The notes: a model not told the origin generated them from the sequence alone. 64,000 bases of DNA from Tolypothrix sp. PCC 7910 (GCF_011769525.1 NZ_CP050440.1:807501-871500); one strand, 5' to 3'. Positions 1 through 8,950 are shown, counted from the first letter of the stretch. A program made the numbers and translations.

Positions 1-783
1 AGGCCAAATTCCAGGGGTTTGGCGTTGGCGATTTCCTTCCGTGGCTGGTTCTACTGCATCCCGTAAATATAAGTAGAGTTCAGTAGCAGTAATTACTCCA
101 TCCCCTGGAGGCTTACCATTGGTAGAAGGAGGATAGGCATCAGCTTTGCCTGCAAGTGCTTCTATTAATGCTGCTGCAAAGGGCGAATGGTTGCCTACTT
201 GACCGCGTTCCGATTTGAGTACAAAGGCATCTAAAGCTTTTTGATCGTAAGCAGCACTAGTAATTACTTGCCAAGCGGGATCGGTAATAAAACGATCGTA
301 GCGTTCTCTGTGGATGACTTCTGGCGTAGTTAATAAATCTCTGGTGCTTGTTGACCAACGAAATGCTCCCGCAAAACAGCAATCCAGGATTCCTAAGAAA
401 TGACGACAAGGTAATTTCTCTAAGGATTCCTGCAATTTGGTCATAGGGAGATAAGTTTCAGTAGCATTCAATTTGGCATCTTGGGGAATTAAATAACCTG
501 TTGGGCCATCATCGCCATTTAAAGCTATCCCATGACCAGCAAAGTAAAACAGCAAGCGGTCATTTTCACTTACTTGTTCTGCTAATGTTTTTTCTAAAAG
601 TTGATTTAAATTTTTTAGGGTAGCTACTTCGTCTAGACATACAAATACTTGATATTCATGCTTTTCTCGCAATATTTCAACTAACTTTTTGGCATCATTG
701 ACAGCATTCTGTAAAGGAGAAATACCGTTTGTGTAATTATTGATGCCGACGATAAATGCTAGATTTCTAGAGAACTCAGACAT
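1..783 (-). CDS. Caspase-family (peptidase C14) protein, C-terminus outside window
   Basis: The frame is open from an ATG at 783 to the left edge with no stop, giving 261 N-terminal residues. It begins MSEFSRNLAFIVGINNY and carries the caspase-fold hallmarks: the histidine motif YFAGHG near residue 84 and the cysteine motif LDCCFAGAF near 136. The fragment is strikingly similar to the first 260 residues encoded at 6051-6974, sharing for example LPCRHFLGILDCC, VITSAAYDQKALDAF and NHSPFAAAL. By analogy with that paralogue and with cyanobacterial families, the missing part probably carries a STAND NTPase and WD40 repeats; this is inference. Such proteins cleave after basic or acidic residues and are linked to stress or programmed cell death. 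It reads away from the other caspase genes and off the window. Confidence 0.93.
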   Translation of the reverse strand, partial: MSEFSRNLAFIVGINNYTNGISPLQNAVNDAKKLVEILREKHEYQVFVCLDEVATLKNLNQLLEKTLAEQVSENDRLLFYFAGHGIALNGDDGPTGYLIPQDAKLNATETYLPMTKLQESLEKLPCRHFLGILDCCFAGAFRWSTSTRDLLTTPEVIHRERYDRFITDPAWQVITSAAYDQKALDAFVLKSERGQVGNHSPFAAALIEALAGKADAYPPSTNGKPPGDGVITATELYLYLRDAVEPATEGNRQRQTPGIWP

Positions 784-858
784 AAATTATTTGGTTAGTT
801 ATTTTTTCTATTTGTTGAAAATCTATATCGTATTTCAGTAAATAAGTTACGCGCTTCA

Positions 859-914
859 GGGCACGGCATTCATAATCTTTTGGTATATCAAATTATTTTA
901 CTGGTGCCGTGCCC
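859..914. repeat. Palindromic dispersed repeat (GGGCACGGCA / TGCCGTGCCC)
   Basis: Perfect 10-bp arms at 859-868 and 905-914 flank a 36-nt AT-rich loop. It sits between the partial caspase gene and the 1071-3086 caspase gene. Its form resembles short interspersed palindromes common in Nostocales. No poly-T tract follows, so a terminator role is not evident. Confidence 0.6.
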
Positions 915-941
915 CTACAAATAATTTGAAAACGCAGATTT

Positions 942-1070
942 GGGACTTCTAGAAATTAAATTATTTAATTATCAAGGGCGAAGATATTTAGTAAATTCTT
1001 TCTCTCCCTCTGCTCCCCTGCTCCCTCTGCTTCCCCTGCTTGCCAAAGCGATTTATTATTTTGAACTCCG
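942..1070. repeat. MITE-like element family A, copy 1 (degenerate)
   Basis: It starts GGGACTTCTAGAAATTAAAT, continues through a CT-rich tract of CCTCTG/CCCCTG units and ends TTGCCAAAGCGATTTATTAT then a decayed tail. It aligns throughout with the copies at 7908-8030 and 33278-33413. The end touches the TAA stop of the caspase gene at 1071-1073. Confidence 0.7.
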
Positions 1071-3086
1071 TTATGGCCTAGGGCGCACGGTAGTAATGTG
1101 GATTTGACTGGTAATCCAGTCATCATAGAGTTCTTCTTCCTCTGGTGCTGCTCTCAAGTCGCGAGATTGGACGCGCTTCATTAAGCGGTTGAGGGTTCCA
1201 TTTCCTCGTCCTACTGCTCTTTCAGGAAAGAAAGGTAAATCCAGTTCATTTTGTCTGAGTAAGCTAGCATCAAACTCAGCAGTGCTAACAATCAGCTTGA
1301 GAATATCTTGGCTTTGAGTGATTCCCTGTTTCCAAAGTTTTTCTCGCACAGTCGGATAGATGTTTTCTCCTCTTAATGCCCAAGCTTCTTCTCCTGGTTT
1401 GAGCCAGACACCTCCAGTTTCTAATAATTCTGGAATAACAGCATAGCTATCTGTCAAATCTAGGAGGGCGCAAAAAAGTTCTTGATTGCTAGTATTTTTG
1501 AGCTTGAGTTTAAAAGCTGGGCCTTTCCAATTACCATTTTGCAGTTGATAGTGCAAGTTAATCTGAGGATCTTTGAGTTCTTGCCCTTCTTGATAAATCA
1601 CTATTTGTACTGCATCTGCTGGAATACTACTGGTAGCAGGGCTGGAGAGTTCAGCAATATTTGTCCAACGAGTAATATGCTCTAATCGCTCAATTGCTTG
1701 CAAGGCATTTTGTTCTGTATAACCCTGAATTGGTGCAACTATTGGGCGATCGCCAGCTGGGCGAGTAATTGTATATTGTCCATTCCGTGCAAGTAACTTA
1801 AATTCCGCCTCTTCTGGGGTTGCAACTTCTTTTAAGTAGAGCGAGGGCTGGAAACCAGCGCTAATTGTCTGTAAGGCGGTGCGGGCTAGTTCTACTCCTG
1901 CTAATTCACCAGTAATCACAACTCCTTTAGGTGGTAAAGGTAGACTAGCGATCGCAGCTTTAAAAGTCATCCCTGGTTCTAAAGCTTCAATACCGTTAAT
2001 CTGCACTAAACTCATCTGTGGCATAACTGCAATTACTTTCGCTTCACCTATAGCTGCAGATAATTTCTGCATCTGTTGTGGCGAGCTATCAAAGGGAAAT
2101 AATGCAAGTAAAGTTGTTTCTTCCCCTGAAGGTTGGGGAATTCCATGCACTGAACCTGCATCAATTACCCACTGATGCTCTTTGTGATAACTGACAGTTA
2201 GGTAGGGTTTATGTTGGGCGATCGCTCCTCCTAAAAAGGGTTGTTCTATATCATCTAAGTCTGTGGCTTCTAACTGCGGGGATTGCGCTAAAACTTTACT
2301 CTGAACTAAAGCATGGGTACGTTTGAATAAATCTCTATAAGTTAAACTGCCATTGGCTTTTTTCAGACTATCAACTAAGAAATAAGAGAATGCTCCCCGG
2401 CGTTGCCCATTAATAGAATATTCTTTTGCTGTTTCGCGATCGCGACAAGCTGCTAGAAAAATATGTTTTGCTCGTGGTAAATTCCAACCTGTGGGTTCTT
2501 TTGCCAGACTGCGTTCAGTTAATAGTTGTTCGGCTTCTAAATGAGACACTATGTAGCTTTCTAATGGACGTTTTCTGCGATCAATAGGAGCTTTCCGTTC
2601 TGCAGTGTCTGCTTCAATATCTCCACGCGTGCCAGAGCTGGAGTGGCAACAGTCCATAATAATTGTAATGTGAGGGTTTTTCTGGGAAATCTCTGCAATC
2701 AGCTTTGCTATTTCCTTATCTGCTAAGCCCCATCCTCCCGGACTCATACTGTCATAACAAACCAGTGTTTCATTGAGTCTGTCTGGCTCTATAGTCCAAT
2801 ACTCTTGCGGGGCTTCTTCTTGAGAACCATGCCCTGCATAATAGAAAAACGCTACATCTTCGCTTTCCGCTTGACACAGATGTTGGCGAAAACCATTAAC
2901 GATCGCCTGTCGAGTAGCCTCTTGATTTAAGAGGGTACGTAAATGTAGCTGATATCCATCACTATCTACCCGTCCTTCTAAATACTCTTTGATTGCAGTT
3001 ATATCATTGACACAACCCTGCAATGGAGGAACAGGACTTACATATTCATCAATTCCAACCAACAAAGCATATAAATTACGCGCCAT
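1071..3086 (-). CDS. Caspase family protein (peptidase C14, metacaspase-like)
   Basis: The 671-residue protein has an N-terminal caspase fold of about 250 residues: MARNLYALLVGIDEY at the start, the catalytic-histidine motif FFYYAGHGSQ (His86) and the catalytic-cysteine motif IIMDCCHSSSGTRG (Cys147 by the DxCHS pattern). A conserved ACRDRETAKEY and RGAFSYFLVDSL segment near 210-240 completes the domain. The C-terminal 400 residues are not a domain I can name with certainty; they include a stretch starting near residue 480 (ADAVQIVIYQEGQELKD) that looks beta-rich. There is no signal peptide, so it is probably cytoplasmic. It is a cysteine protease by family. It differs in type from the C14 proteins at 1-783 and 6051, so it is not a recent duplicate of them. 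Confidence 0.95.
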   Translation of the reverse strand: MARNLYALLVGIDEYVSPVPPLQGCVNDITAIKEYLEGRVDSDGYQLHLRTLLNQEATRQAIVNGFRQHLCQAESEDVAFFYYAGHGSQEEAPQEYWTIEPDRLNETLVCYDSMSPGGWGLADKEIAKLIAEISQKNPHITIIMDCCHSSSGTRGDIEADTAERKAPIDRRKRPLESYIVSHLEAEQLLTERSLAKEPTGWNLPRAKHIFLAACRDRETAKEYSINGQRRGAFSYFLVDSLKKANGSLTYRDLFKRTHALVQSKVLAQSPQLEATDLDDIEQPFLGGAIAQHKPYLTVSYHKEHQWVIDAGSVHGIPQPSGEETTLLALFPFDSSPQQMQKLSAAIGEAKVIAVMPQMSLVQINGIEALEPGMTFKAAIASLPLPPKGVVITGELAGVELARTALQTISAGFQPSLYLKEVATPEEAEFKLLARNGQYTITRPAGDRPIVAPIQGYTEQNALQAIERLEHITRWTNIAELSSPATSSIPADAVQIVIYQEGQELKDPQINLHYQLQNGNWKGPAFKLKLKNTSNQELFCALLDLTDSYAVIPELLETGGVWLKPGEEAWALRGENIYPTVREKLWKQGITQSQDILKLIVSTAEFDASLLRQNELDLPFFPERAVGRGNGTLNRLMKRVQSRDLRAAPEEEELYDDWITSQIHITTVRPRP

Positions 3087-4288
3087 AGTCTTTTCTTGAC
3101 GATGTACTTCAATTAGTTAAATTTGTCTAATTTCTGTTTTGATTTACTCTATTCAAACCTGGCTAGCTCATAGTTAGTCCATACAAACTATGGATAGTAG
3201 CTCCATACGTCTTAACTCGTATGCGACACAAACTTATATAGCTACTATTTTCCAGATGATATATGTACAAATTTATAGAACAGCATTTAAGAGTATATTA
3301 GCAGCATTAGCAAATTTACGATAGTAATTTACTATAAGAAAATTTAATTTCAATAATTGCTATTTCAGAGTTACTGCACCTAAAAAAATCGACTGTATTA
3401 CACCAGCAATGCTAAAAACTGCAATAGCAGTAGCAGCAAACCAAAATCATAAGTAAAACTTTGTCTGTTATCCGTCGATAATGTATTTATGGGGGTGAAG
3501 TTGCAAGTATTTATATTCCAAAATCTTAAAATTTATGCCATTGCTAGGGGTGAGATTCTGGCTCAATTGAGGAACAGAATTACTACTCTGACTGGCTACG
3601 AATTCAAAATTATCAATGATAATCATTATATAATTGATACAAATTTTATTAGTTGGCACGGCGATAATGAATCGTCAAAGAGGCTAAAAACCTATTTAAT
3701 CAAGGCTTTTTGGATGCGATCGCATCTGTAACTTTGGGAAAATTCATATAATGTTGCAGATTAATCACCTACTCTACCCAGAGAGAGTTTGTCTTTTTTA
3801 TTTATGTAACAAATCCCCCCTAGTCTGGATATTGCACAATAAATGACTTCAAGCCAGTCTTTTATTACGCAACGACGAAAATATTTTTCTCATATTATTT
3901 TAAGCACCAGCACTTATTTGCTTTTGTATGAGTATTTGCATGAGATTGTTATGAGATTAACCAGTCAGATAATTGTTAAATTCAAAAGTAAGCTCAAATT
4001 GTTGAGCTAAAAAATTGTTCAAGATTTTTCTTAACAAGGCTTGAAGAATTTACTAATTGAAAATTGTTTATGGTTTGTGCATCTAATACCATCCCTCGAC
4101 GAGCAACTGCAATCGAAGAGATTTAGCACTTGTTCGGGAAATCCACTCACAGCAATATTTGCAGCAATTGATGATGAGCAACCTCAAATACATAAGCTAC
4201 CGTTGCTACATCTTGAGTAGTGAGTGGACGACGAAGCAAGAGACACTCAAAATTACCAAATAATCAAATCTATATTGCGAGGGTAACC
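3087..4288. other. 1.2-kb intergenic region, no confident gene
   Basis: AT-rich spacer between the divergent caspase gene and the gene starting at 4289. An 80-codon frame at 3489-3731 (+) has no convincing Shine-Dalgarno site and no recognisable domain, and is not called. On the minus strand, about 4145-4260 reads as an uninterrupted peptide containing LRRPLTTQDVATVAYVFE before hitting a stop, which may be a decayed gene piece. TATGAG direct repeats at 3927-3955 are listed separately. Confidence 0.5.
3927..3955. promoter_or_regulatory. Triple TATGAG/CATGAG direct repeat, possible regulator box
   Basis: TATGAG at 3927, CATGAG at 3939 and TATGAG at 3950 are spaced 12 and 11 bp apart, about one helical turn, roughly 330 bp upstream of the 4289 gene. 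The complement (CTCATA) occurs as paired repeats of the same spacing at 9511 and 12006. The spacing suits tandem binding of an OmpR/PhoB-like response regulator; this is inference. Confidence 0.4.
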
Positions 4289-4993
4289 ATGAATATACAA
4301 GTTGTTCAGATCAAGAGTTCTAAAAGTAATGGCAAATCCCAAACTGGCGACATGGCTAGTCGGATTTACAACTACATGGTGAAAAAAGGCTACACCGTAT
4401 TTACCGAACGGCAGGAATACAACATCATCTATATAGAGGGAATGAATGTAGATCTAACACTCAATGACGATCGCCCCAACTATTTCAACGATCTGCGCTT
4501 GGTGCTGGAAATTCAAGAAGGCAAGCCTGTGATCTTAGACCAATGGGAGGGAACAACCGAACCAGGAGTAAGGTACACTAATACACCTGTAAATCGCAAC
4601 GGCGCTGCCAGGATTAAGTTTGGACAGTATCGAGCTTGGCAGGTAGGAACGCACCAAGCAGACAAACCTACGGCACATGAGGCATTAGTGCAAACAGGCG
4701 GTGAGGTGAGCGTTCATAGAGACTTTGATAAAAACTTCCTGCGTACCAATGACAAAATTGATACTGGTTTTTTTGGTATTAACCAGCATTGGGGATTTGA
4801 CTTTCCCCAAAACGATATCAAGACAGCCAGTGCTGGCTGCTTAGTAGGCCGCACAACAGCAGGACACAGACAATTTATGGAATTGGTGAAGCAAGATAAG
4901 CGTTATCGAGCAGATAAAAATTATGTATTCTATGCAACTGTAATTGCAGGTGATGACTTGATGAAGCCAGAAAATGATGTCACCATAAGTTAA
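4289..4993 (+). CDS. Putative L,D-transpeptidase/peptidoglycan-active-like protein
   Basis: The frame is open from further upstream, but the ATG at 4289 (MNIQVVQIKSSKSNGKSQ) follows a GAGGG-like site and gives 234 residues. The C-terminal half contains GINQHWGFDFPQN and then SAGCLVGRTTAGHRQFM, an H...SxGC arrangement resembling the His/Cys pair of YkuD-type L,D-transpeptidases and related cell-wall enzymes. A WEGTTEPGVRYTNTP segment precedes it. No signal peptide is visible, so the product may be cytoplasmic or exported in another way. The family assignment rests on motif spacing alone; a phage-like or toxin-like cell-wall enzyme is an alternative. It stands alone between the caspase genes. 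Confidence 0.7.
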   Translation: MNIQVVQIKSSKSNGKSQTGDMASRIYNYMVKKGYTVFTERQEYNIIYIEGMNVDLTLNDDRPNYFNDLRLVLEIQEGKPVILDQWEGTTEPGVRYTNTPVNRNGAARIKFGQYRAWQVGTHQADKPTAHEALVQTGGEVSVHRDFDKNFLRTNDKIDTGFFGINQHWGFDFPQNDIKTASAGCLVGRTTAGHRQFMELVKQDKRYRADKNYVFYATVIAGDDLMKPENDVTIS

Positions 4994-5036
4994 AAAATTC
5001 GGCGTTGCAGCTTAAAGGTAATGTAAATCAACGCAG

Positions 5037-5058
5037 ATATGGAGCGATCGCTCCATAT
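5037..5058. repeat. 22-bp perfect palindrome centred on HIP1
   Basis: ATATGGAGCGATCGCTCCAT plus AT reads identically on both strands. It lies 44 bp after the stop at 4993 and is built around the GCGATCGC octamer. It could form a hairpin in the mRNA, but no U-tract follows. Confidence 0.55.
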
Positions 5059-5259
5059 CACCAGTGATGGTTGTTGATTTGAAATAGTAGGCGATCGCAG
5101 TGAAGCTTGGAGCAATGCAATACTTGTCGGTTAAGAGGAAAAAGGCAAATGGGAACAGGGAAAGAAAAAACCTTTAACGCTTAACCTTATTTAAACTATA
5201 AATCTCTAAATTACAGGGGTTTCAAGTGATGAAATTTGATTGGTTATTAACTCTATTAG

Positions 5260-5784
5260 ATGTTAGATGAGCAAATGACTAATATTTTAGTAGTAGATGA
5301 GAATAACGAAACTAAGAACCTCTTACTTAAATGTTTGGAGACAGCAGGATTTGAGGTTACTATCAGAGAAAATGGACTTTTTCGCGTACATTTAGGACAG
5401 GATAAATTATCTATCACTGAGGAATGTAAAAAAATAAATAATCCTCAATCTATATTTCCCTACATCCCCAGGTTACGTGAAGTATTTGAGTTCATAGAAT
5501 CAAATTACCATCAACCTATTAGTTTAAAAGAAGTAGCCCGTGCTGTTGGTTATTCCTCAGCTTACTTAACAGATTTAGTGCGAAGACTAACTGGAAAAAC
5601 TGTCAATGACTGGATTATCGAACGTCGGATCAAGCAAGCATGTCACTTACTTCTAGAAACTAATTATTCTGTCAATCATATTGCTTTAAACGTAGGTTAC
5701 CAAAATATCAATCATTTTTATTATCAGTTTCGTAACTATCACCAAACCACCCCTCAAATCTGGAGAACAAAACAGCGAAGCTAA
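5260..5784 (+). CDS. AraC-family regulator with truncated receiver remnant
   Basis: This 174-residue protein has two parts. Residues 6-38 look like the first strand and helix of a response-regulator receiver (NILVVDENNETKNLLLKCLE). The sequence then jumps to a linker, and residues 70-172 are a complete AraC-type double helix-turn-helix (SLKEVARAVGYSSAYLTDLV and VNHIALNVGYQNINHFYYQF). The receiver lacks its phosphoacceptor Asp and switch Lys, which normally lie 50-100 residues downstream, so phosphorylation control has been lost. In relatives a full receiver precedes a similar IPxLxEVFEFIE-NYHQPISL linker. Start may be 5260 or the in-frame ATG at 5275; neither has a strong Shine-Dalgarno site. 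Targets are unknown. Confidence 0.88.
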   Translation: MLDEQMTNILVVDENNETKNLLLKCLETAGFEVTIRENGLFRVHLGQDKLSITEECKKINNPQSIFPYIPRLREVFEFIESNYHQPISLKEVARAVGYSSAYLTDLVRRLTGKTVNDWIIERRIKQACHLLLETNYSVNHIALNVGYQNINHFYYQFRNYHQTTPQIWRTKQRS

Positions 5785-6050
5785 ATACAGTAGTTTGCAA
5801 CTAAATGAAGTACACAACTAAAAGAATTAAAGATAAATATGCTTGTTCTACTTTTTGCCTCAAAATCAGCCCAATTCTACCTTATGTACTTAAAATAGGC
5901 TATAATTAGCGAATTTTAATCAAATGGTAGACGCAGAGCGGCTTGTCGGCAGATATTGCCATCTCTGCCTATTCCCAACTCTCAGTAAAAGTACTAGAGT
6001 GAATATGAACTAACCAATTTAAAAGTCAGATTTCAAGAAGGAGCAACCAC

Positions 6051-6974
6051 ATGCCTGAGTTCTCAAAGAATCTGGCATTGATCATCGGCATTAACAAGTA
6101 TGGCAACGGTATTTCTTCTCTACAAAACGCAGTTAATGATGCTAAAAAGTTAGTAGAATCCCTACGTACTCAGCATAATTATCAGGTTTGGGTTTGCTTG
6201 GATGAGGTTGCGACTAAAGAAAACCTCCTCAAATTACTGGAAACAACTCTCCCTCAAGAAATCAGCTGTGATGACCGACTGTTATTTTACTTTGCCGGAC
6301 ATGGAATTGCTCTCAATAATGAAGATGGGCCTGCTGGTTATTTAATTCCTCAAGATACTGTCTTGGGTGATATTAATACTTACCTAGCAATGACTACTTT
6401 ACAACAATGCCTAGAAAAATTACCTTGCCGTCATTTCCTGGGCATATTAGATTGCTGTTTTGCTGGCGCTTTTCGTTGGTCGAGTACAAGAGATTTATTA
6501 TCAGTTCCAGAAGTCATTCATCAAGAACGTTACGATCGCTTTATTTCTGACTCTGCTTGGCAGGTAATTACCTCTGCAGCCTATGACCAAAAAGCTTTAG
6601 ATGCCTTTAGTATCAATACCAATCGTGGTCAAATTGGCAATCATTCTCCCTTTGCGGCGGCATTACTGGAAGCATTGGCAGGGAACGCAGATATCTATCC
6701 CCCGGCTGCTTTGGGCAAACCTTCCGGAGATGGAGTCATTACAGCAACTGAATTATATTTATATCTGCGCGATCGCATTGAACCAGCAACTGAAAAATAT
6801 CAGCGACGACAAACCCCTGGAATTTGGCCTCTCAAGAAGCACGATAAAGGCGAGTATATTTTCCTGGCTCCAGGGCATCCACTCAATTTACCACCAGCGC
6901 CATCTCTAGATGAATCCCAAAACCCCTACCGTGGCTTGCAGTCGTTTGATGAAGAACACAGTCAGTATAGTTAG
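6051..6974 (+). CDS. Caspase-domain N-terminal half of a broken C14-NTPase-WD40 gene
   Basis: The ATG at 6051 follows a strong AAGAAGGAG site. The product is a complete caspase-fold domain: NLALIIGINKYGNGISSL, His84 in YFAGHG and Cys136 in GILDCCFAGAF, ending near residue 280. It then reads NPYRGLQSFDEEHS, the usual opening of a STAND NTPase module in such proteins, and stops after 307 residues at 6974. In-frame continuation is lost, but WD40 repeats continue in another frame from about 6955. About 350-400 residues of NTPase core expected between these parts are missing. The protease domain is intact and may still be made. Its closest relative visible here is the partial protein at 1-783. Confidence 0.9.
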   Translation: MPEFSKNLALIIGINKYGNGISSLQNAVNDAKKLVESLRTQHNYQVWVCLDEVATKENLLKLLETTLPQEISCDDRLLFYFAGHGIALNNEDGPAGYLIPQDTVLGDINTYLAMTTLQQCLEKLPCRHFLGILDCCFAGAFRWSSTRDLLSVPEVIHQERYDRFISDSAWQVITSAAYDQKALDAFSINTNRGQIGNHSPFAAALLEALAGNADIYPPAALGKPSGDGVITATELYLYLRDRIEPATEKYQRRQTPGIWPLKKHDKGEYIFLAPGHPLNLPPAPSLDESQNPYRGLQSFDEEHSQYS

Positions 6975-7836
6975 GGTATGGAACTTGCAGAATTGGCAGT
7001 TAGAAAAAAAATGGGAAGCGCGACAAGGTAGGGTCTGGAGTGTAGCATTTAGCCCAGACAGTCAGCAAATCGCTAGCGCTGGAGAGGACGGCACTGTACG
7101 TTTGTGGAACTTACAGGGTCAGCAACTAATAGAATTTAAGGAGCATCAAGGTTCAGTAAGAAAGGTCAGTTTTAGCTCAGATGGTCAGCTAATTGCTAGT
7201 GTTGGGGATGGCAAAATTATCCGCGTGAGGAACTTGCAGAATCAGCAAGTAATAGAATTGAAAGGCCATCAAAAATCAGTTAGCAGCGTCGGTTTTAGTC
7301 CGGATGGTCAGCAAATCGTTAGCGCTGGAAACAATAGTACTATCCATGTTTGGGACTTCAAGGGTCAGCTGCAAAGGAAATTTGAGGGGCATTTAGGCCC
7401 TGTTAACAGCTTAGTATTTAGCCCTGATGGCAAGCAAATTATCAGTGGTGGCGACGACGGAACTATTCGCTTGTGGAACTTGCAAAACGGATTAAAAGAG
7501 CGGTTATTTCAGCTATATGGGCCAAAAGTGATGTCAGTTGTATCCAGCCGTGATGGCAAGAGGATTTTCAGTGGTGCTAGTAATGGCACTGTGCAGTTGT
7601 GGAACTTAGAAATGGAAGACCAATTGCCTTTAGCAGTATGGAAAACGCAGCAATCATCGGTAAACAGTATCACTTTAAGCCAGGATAATAAGTTACTAGC
7701 TACCGCAGGAGGAGACGGCAGTGTTAAAGTGTGGCAAATTGAAACTTTTGATCAGTTGAGGCAGCAAACTTGCGATCGCCTGCATGACTACCTAGAGAAT
7801 AATCCTAATAGCGAGCGCCATCTCTGCAACAATTAA
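6910..7836 (+). pseudogene. WD40-repeat C-terminal half of the broken caspase gene
   Basis: In a frame shifted relative to 6051-6974, about 275 residues form six to seven WD40 blades, each ending in a V-R-L-W-N-L or V-x-V-W motif and containing F-S-P-D-G-Q-Q-I. The repeats start abruptly near 6964 (VRVWNLQNWQLEKKWEARQG) and finish at RLHDYLENNPNSERHLC, a typical end for caspase/STAND/WD40 proteins. The only in-frame ATG is 6910, inside the overlapping caspase frame and without a ribosome-binding site, so independent translation is doubtful. I interpret the pair as one gene that suffered an internal deletion with a frame change. Some pipelines would call this a separate WD40 protein. Confidence 0.8.
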
Positions 7837-7850
7837 AGAAGTCGGAATTG

Positions 7851-7876
7851 AAAAGACGCGATTAATCGCGTCTTTT
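7851..7876. terminator. 26-bp perfect palindrome (AGACGCGATTAATCGCGTCT core)
   Basis: AAAAGACGCGATT is followed directly by its complement AATCGCGTCTTTT, 14 bp after the WD40 stop. The run of T at the end makes it terminator-like. The same core recurs at 21395-21414 and, with a 2-nt loop, at 49602-49621, so it is a dispersed repeat that may serve as a terminator. Confidence 0.65.
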
Positions 7877-7907
7877 GACTTGATTACTTCTTAATATATT
7901 TTGCTTT

Positions 7908-8030
7908 AGGGACTTCCAGAAATTAAATTATCCATTTTTTGGAGGGAAGACCTTGTATTTTTCTTCCTCTGCTTCCTCTGCCTCCTCTGCTTGCCAAAGC
8001 GATTGATTATTTTTTTATTTGTAAGTCCCT
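7908..8030. repeat. MITE-like element family A, copy 2 (best preserved)
   Basis: Bounded by AGGGACTTCCAGAAATTAAA at 7908 and ATTTGTAAGTCCCT ending at 8030, giving 8-bp perfect and longer imperfect terminal inverted repeats. The interior has CTTCCTCTGCTTCCTCTGCC and TTGCCAAAGCGATTGATTAT. The right end shares its last base with the TAA stop (8030-8032) of the minus-strand gene. Length is 123 bp with no coding capacity. Confidence 0.75.
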
Positions 8031-8554
8031 TAGTCCCAGCTATAATTCGCTAGCTTACCCAAAAATAAAACTGTTGCCATAGCATTTATAACAAAAGCAA
8101 AACTATCATTGAAATAGTCCATTAATTGCATTTTATTTTTGGTATTTTTCGGCAAAAATAGCAGTTCTGACTCTGTCAAATCTTTCGAGGAAAAATTATC
8201 GATATAATCGCCATTTTTTACTATATCTTGTTCATCATTTACTAAGTAATCTGACTGAGATGGGGTTGTTAACAAGGTAGAAAAAGTCTGGCTTTTTTGC
8301 TGAAGTTGACCTACAAGCTGGGTAACTAGAGCCAGACTATTTTCATCAAGCTCATCTAGTTGCGCTCTATTGACAATAACTTCTGGTTCAGATACTCCTG
8401 TAAAATTAAAAATTTCTGGATTATCTGTTGTCTCTTCAGTATGGTGATTATTTACAGGTGGTACTCCTAAAACTTCTAGTTCCAAATCAATAGGTACTTT
8501 GAGCATCATAGAAATATTAAGTTTGCGTTTCTGTGTGCTATCTGAAGAAAACAT
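8030..8554 (-). CDS. Hypothetical protein, 174 aa
   Basis: I do not recognise the family. The N-terminus MFSSDSTQKRKLNISMMLKV is followed by a short beta-like stretch (VPIDLELEVLGVPP) that echoes the VPxKLKIPxxIEPT segment of the two neighbouring genes. The middle is acidic and polar. The C-terminal 30 residues are hydrophobic (FAFVINAMATVLFLGKLA) and could be a membrane or packing helix. The start ATG at 8554 has no clear Shine-Dalgarno site. It is the last of three same-strand genes after 9202 and 8894 and may share their transcript. The 3' end abuts a MITE-like element. Confidence 0.65.
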   Translation of the reverse strand: MFSSDSTQKRKLNISMMLKVPIDLELEVLGVPPVNNHHTEETTDNPEIFNFTGVSEPEVIVNRAQLDELDENSLALVTQLVGQLQQKSQTFSTLLTTPSQSDYLVNDEQDIVKNGDYIDNFSSKDLTESELLFLPKNTKNKMQLMDYFNDSFAFVINAMATVLFLGKLANYSWD

Positions 8555-8633
8555 AGGTTTTACAGGTAAGAGCGTAGTAGGGGCGCAATATGTTACACCC
8601 CGTTAGGTTTATTTACTAAGCAACAATTTGTGG

Positions 8634-8894
8634 CTATGGTAGGATCTGCGAAGTGGGTAACTGCTGTCTGCTATATCCACTTTGTGGCACGCAAATAGGT
8701 GGAGTAGACGTTACTTCTGGTTTGAGGTAAATATCTGATTCCAGATGAATATTTACTTTCTCTCTAACAGCCTCAATGGATTTGATTACTGGTGTTGGCT
8801 CAATGAACATGGGAATTTTTAATTTGACAGGAACCGTAAATTCGCAAATGTTAGGGTAGTACTCGCAGTTATCTTCAGAGTTATATGTAGACAT
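8634..8894 (-). CDS. Small conserved protein, tandem paralogue of 8951-9202
   Basis: The chosen start is the ATG at 8894 (MSTYNSEDNCEYYPNICEFT), preceded by AAAGGA, giving 86 residues; an in-frame ATG at 8951 would overlap the upstream gene. The product matches the upstream neighbour along its length: CEFTVPxKLKIPxxIEPT, VREKVNIHLExDI and a VCVPQxGYS motif near the end. Two conserved cysteines and alternating hydrophobics suggest a small beta fold. No signal peptide or membrane segment is seen. Function is unknown. Conservation between tandem copies with protein-like substitutions supports real coding. Confidence 0.72.
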   Translation of the reverse strand: MSTYNSEDNCEYYPNICEFTVPVKLKIPMFIEPTPVIKSIEAVREKVNIHLESDIYLKPEVTSTPPICVPQSGYSRQQLPTSQILP

Positions 8895-8950
8895 TGATTG
8901 CATCCTTTTGCTAGATAATAAATGGTGTAAATTACTGGTACTCTTGATCA

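Noticed and set aside
3489-3731. 80-codon plus-strand frame in the large spacer
   Set aside because: No Shine-Dalgarno site, no domain and an equally long frame opposite; not supported.
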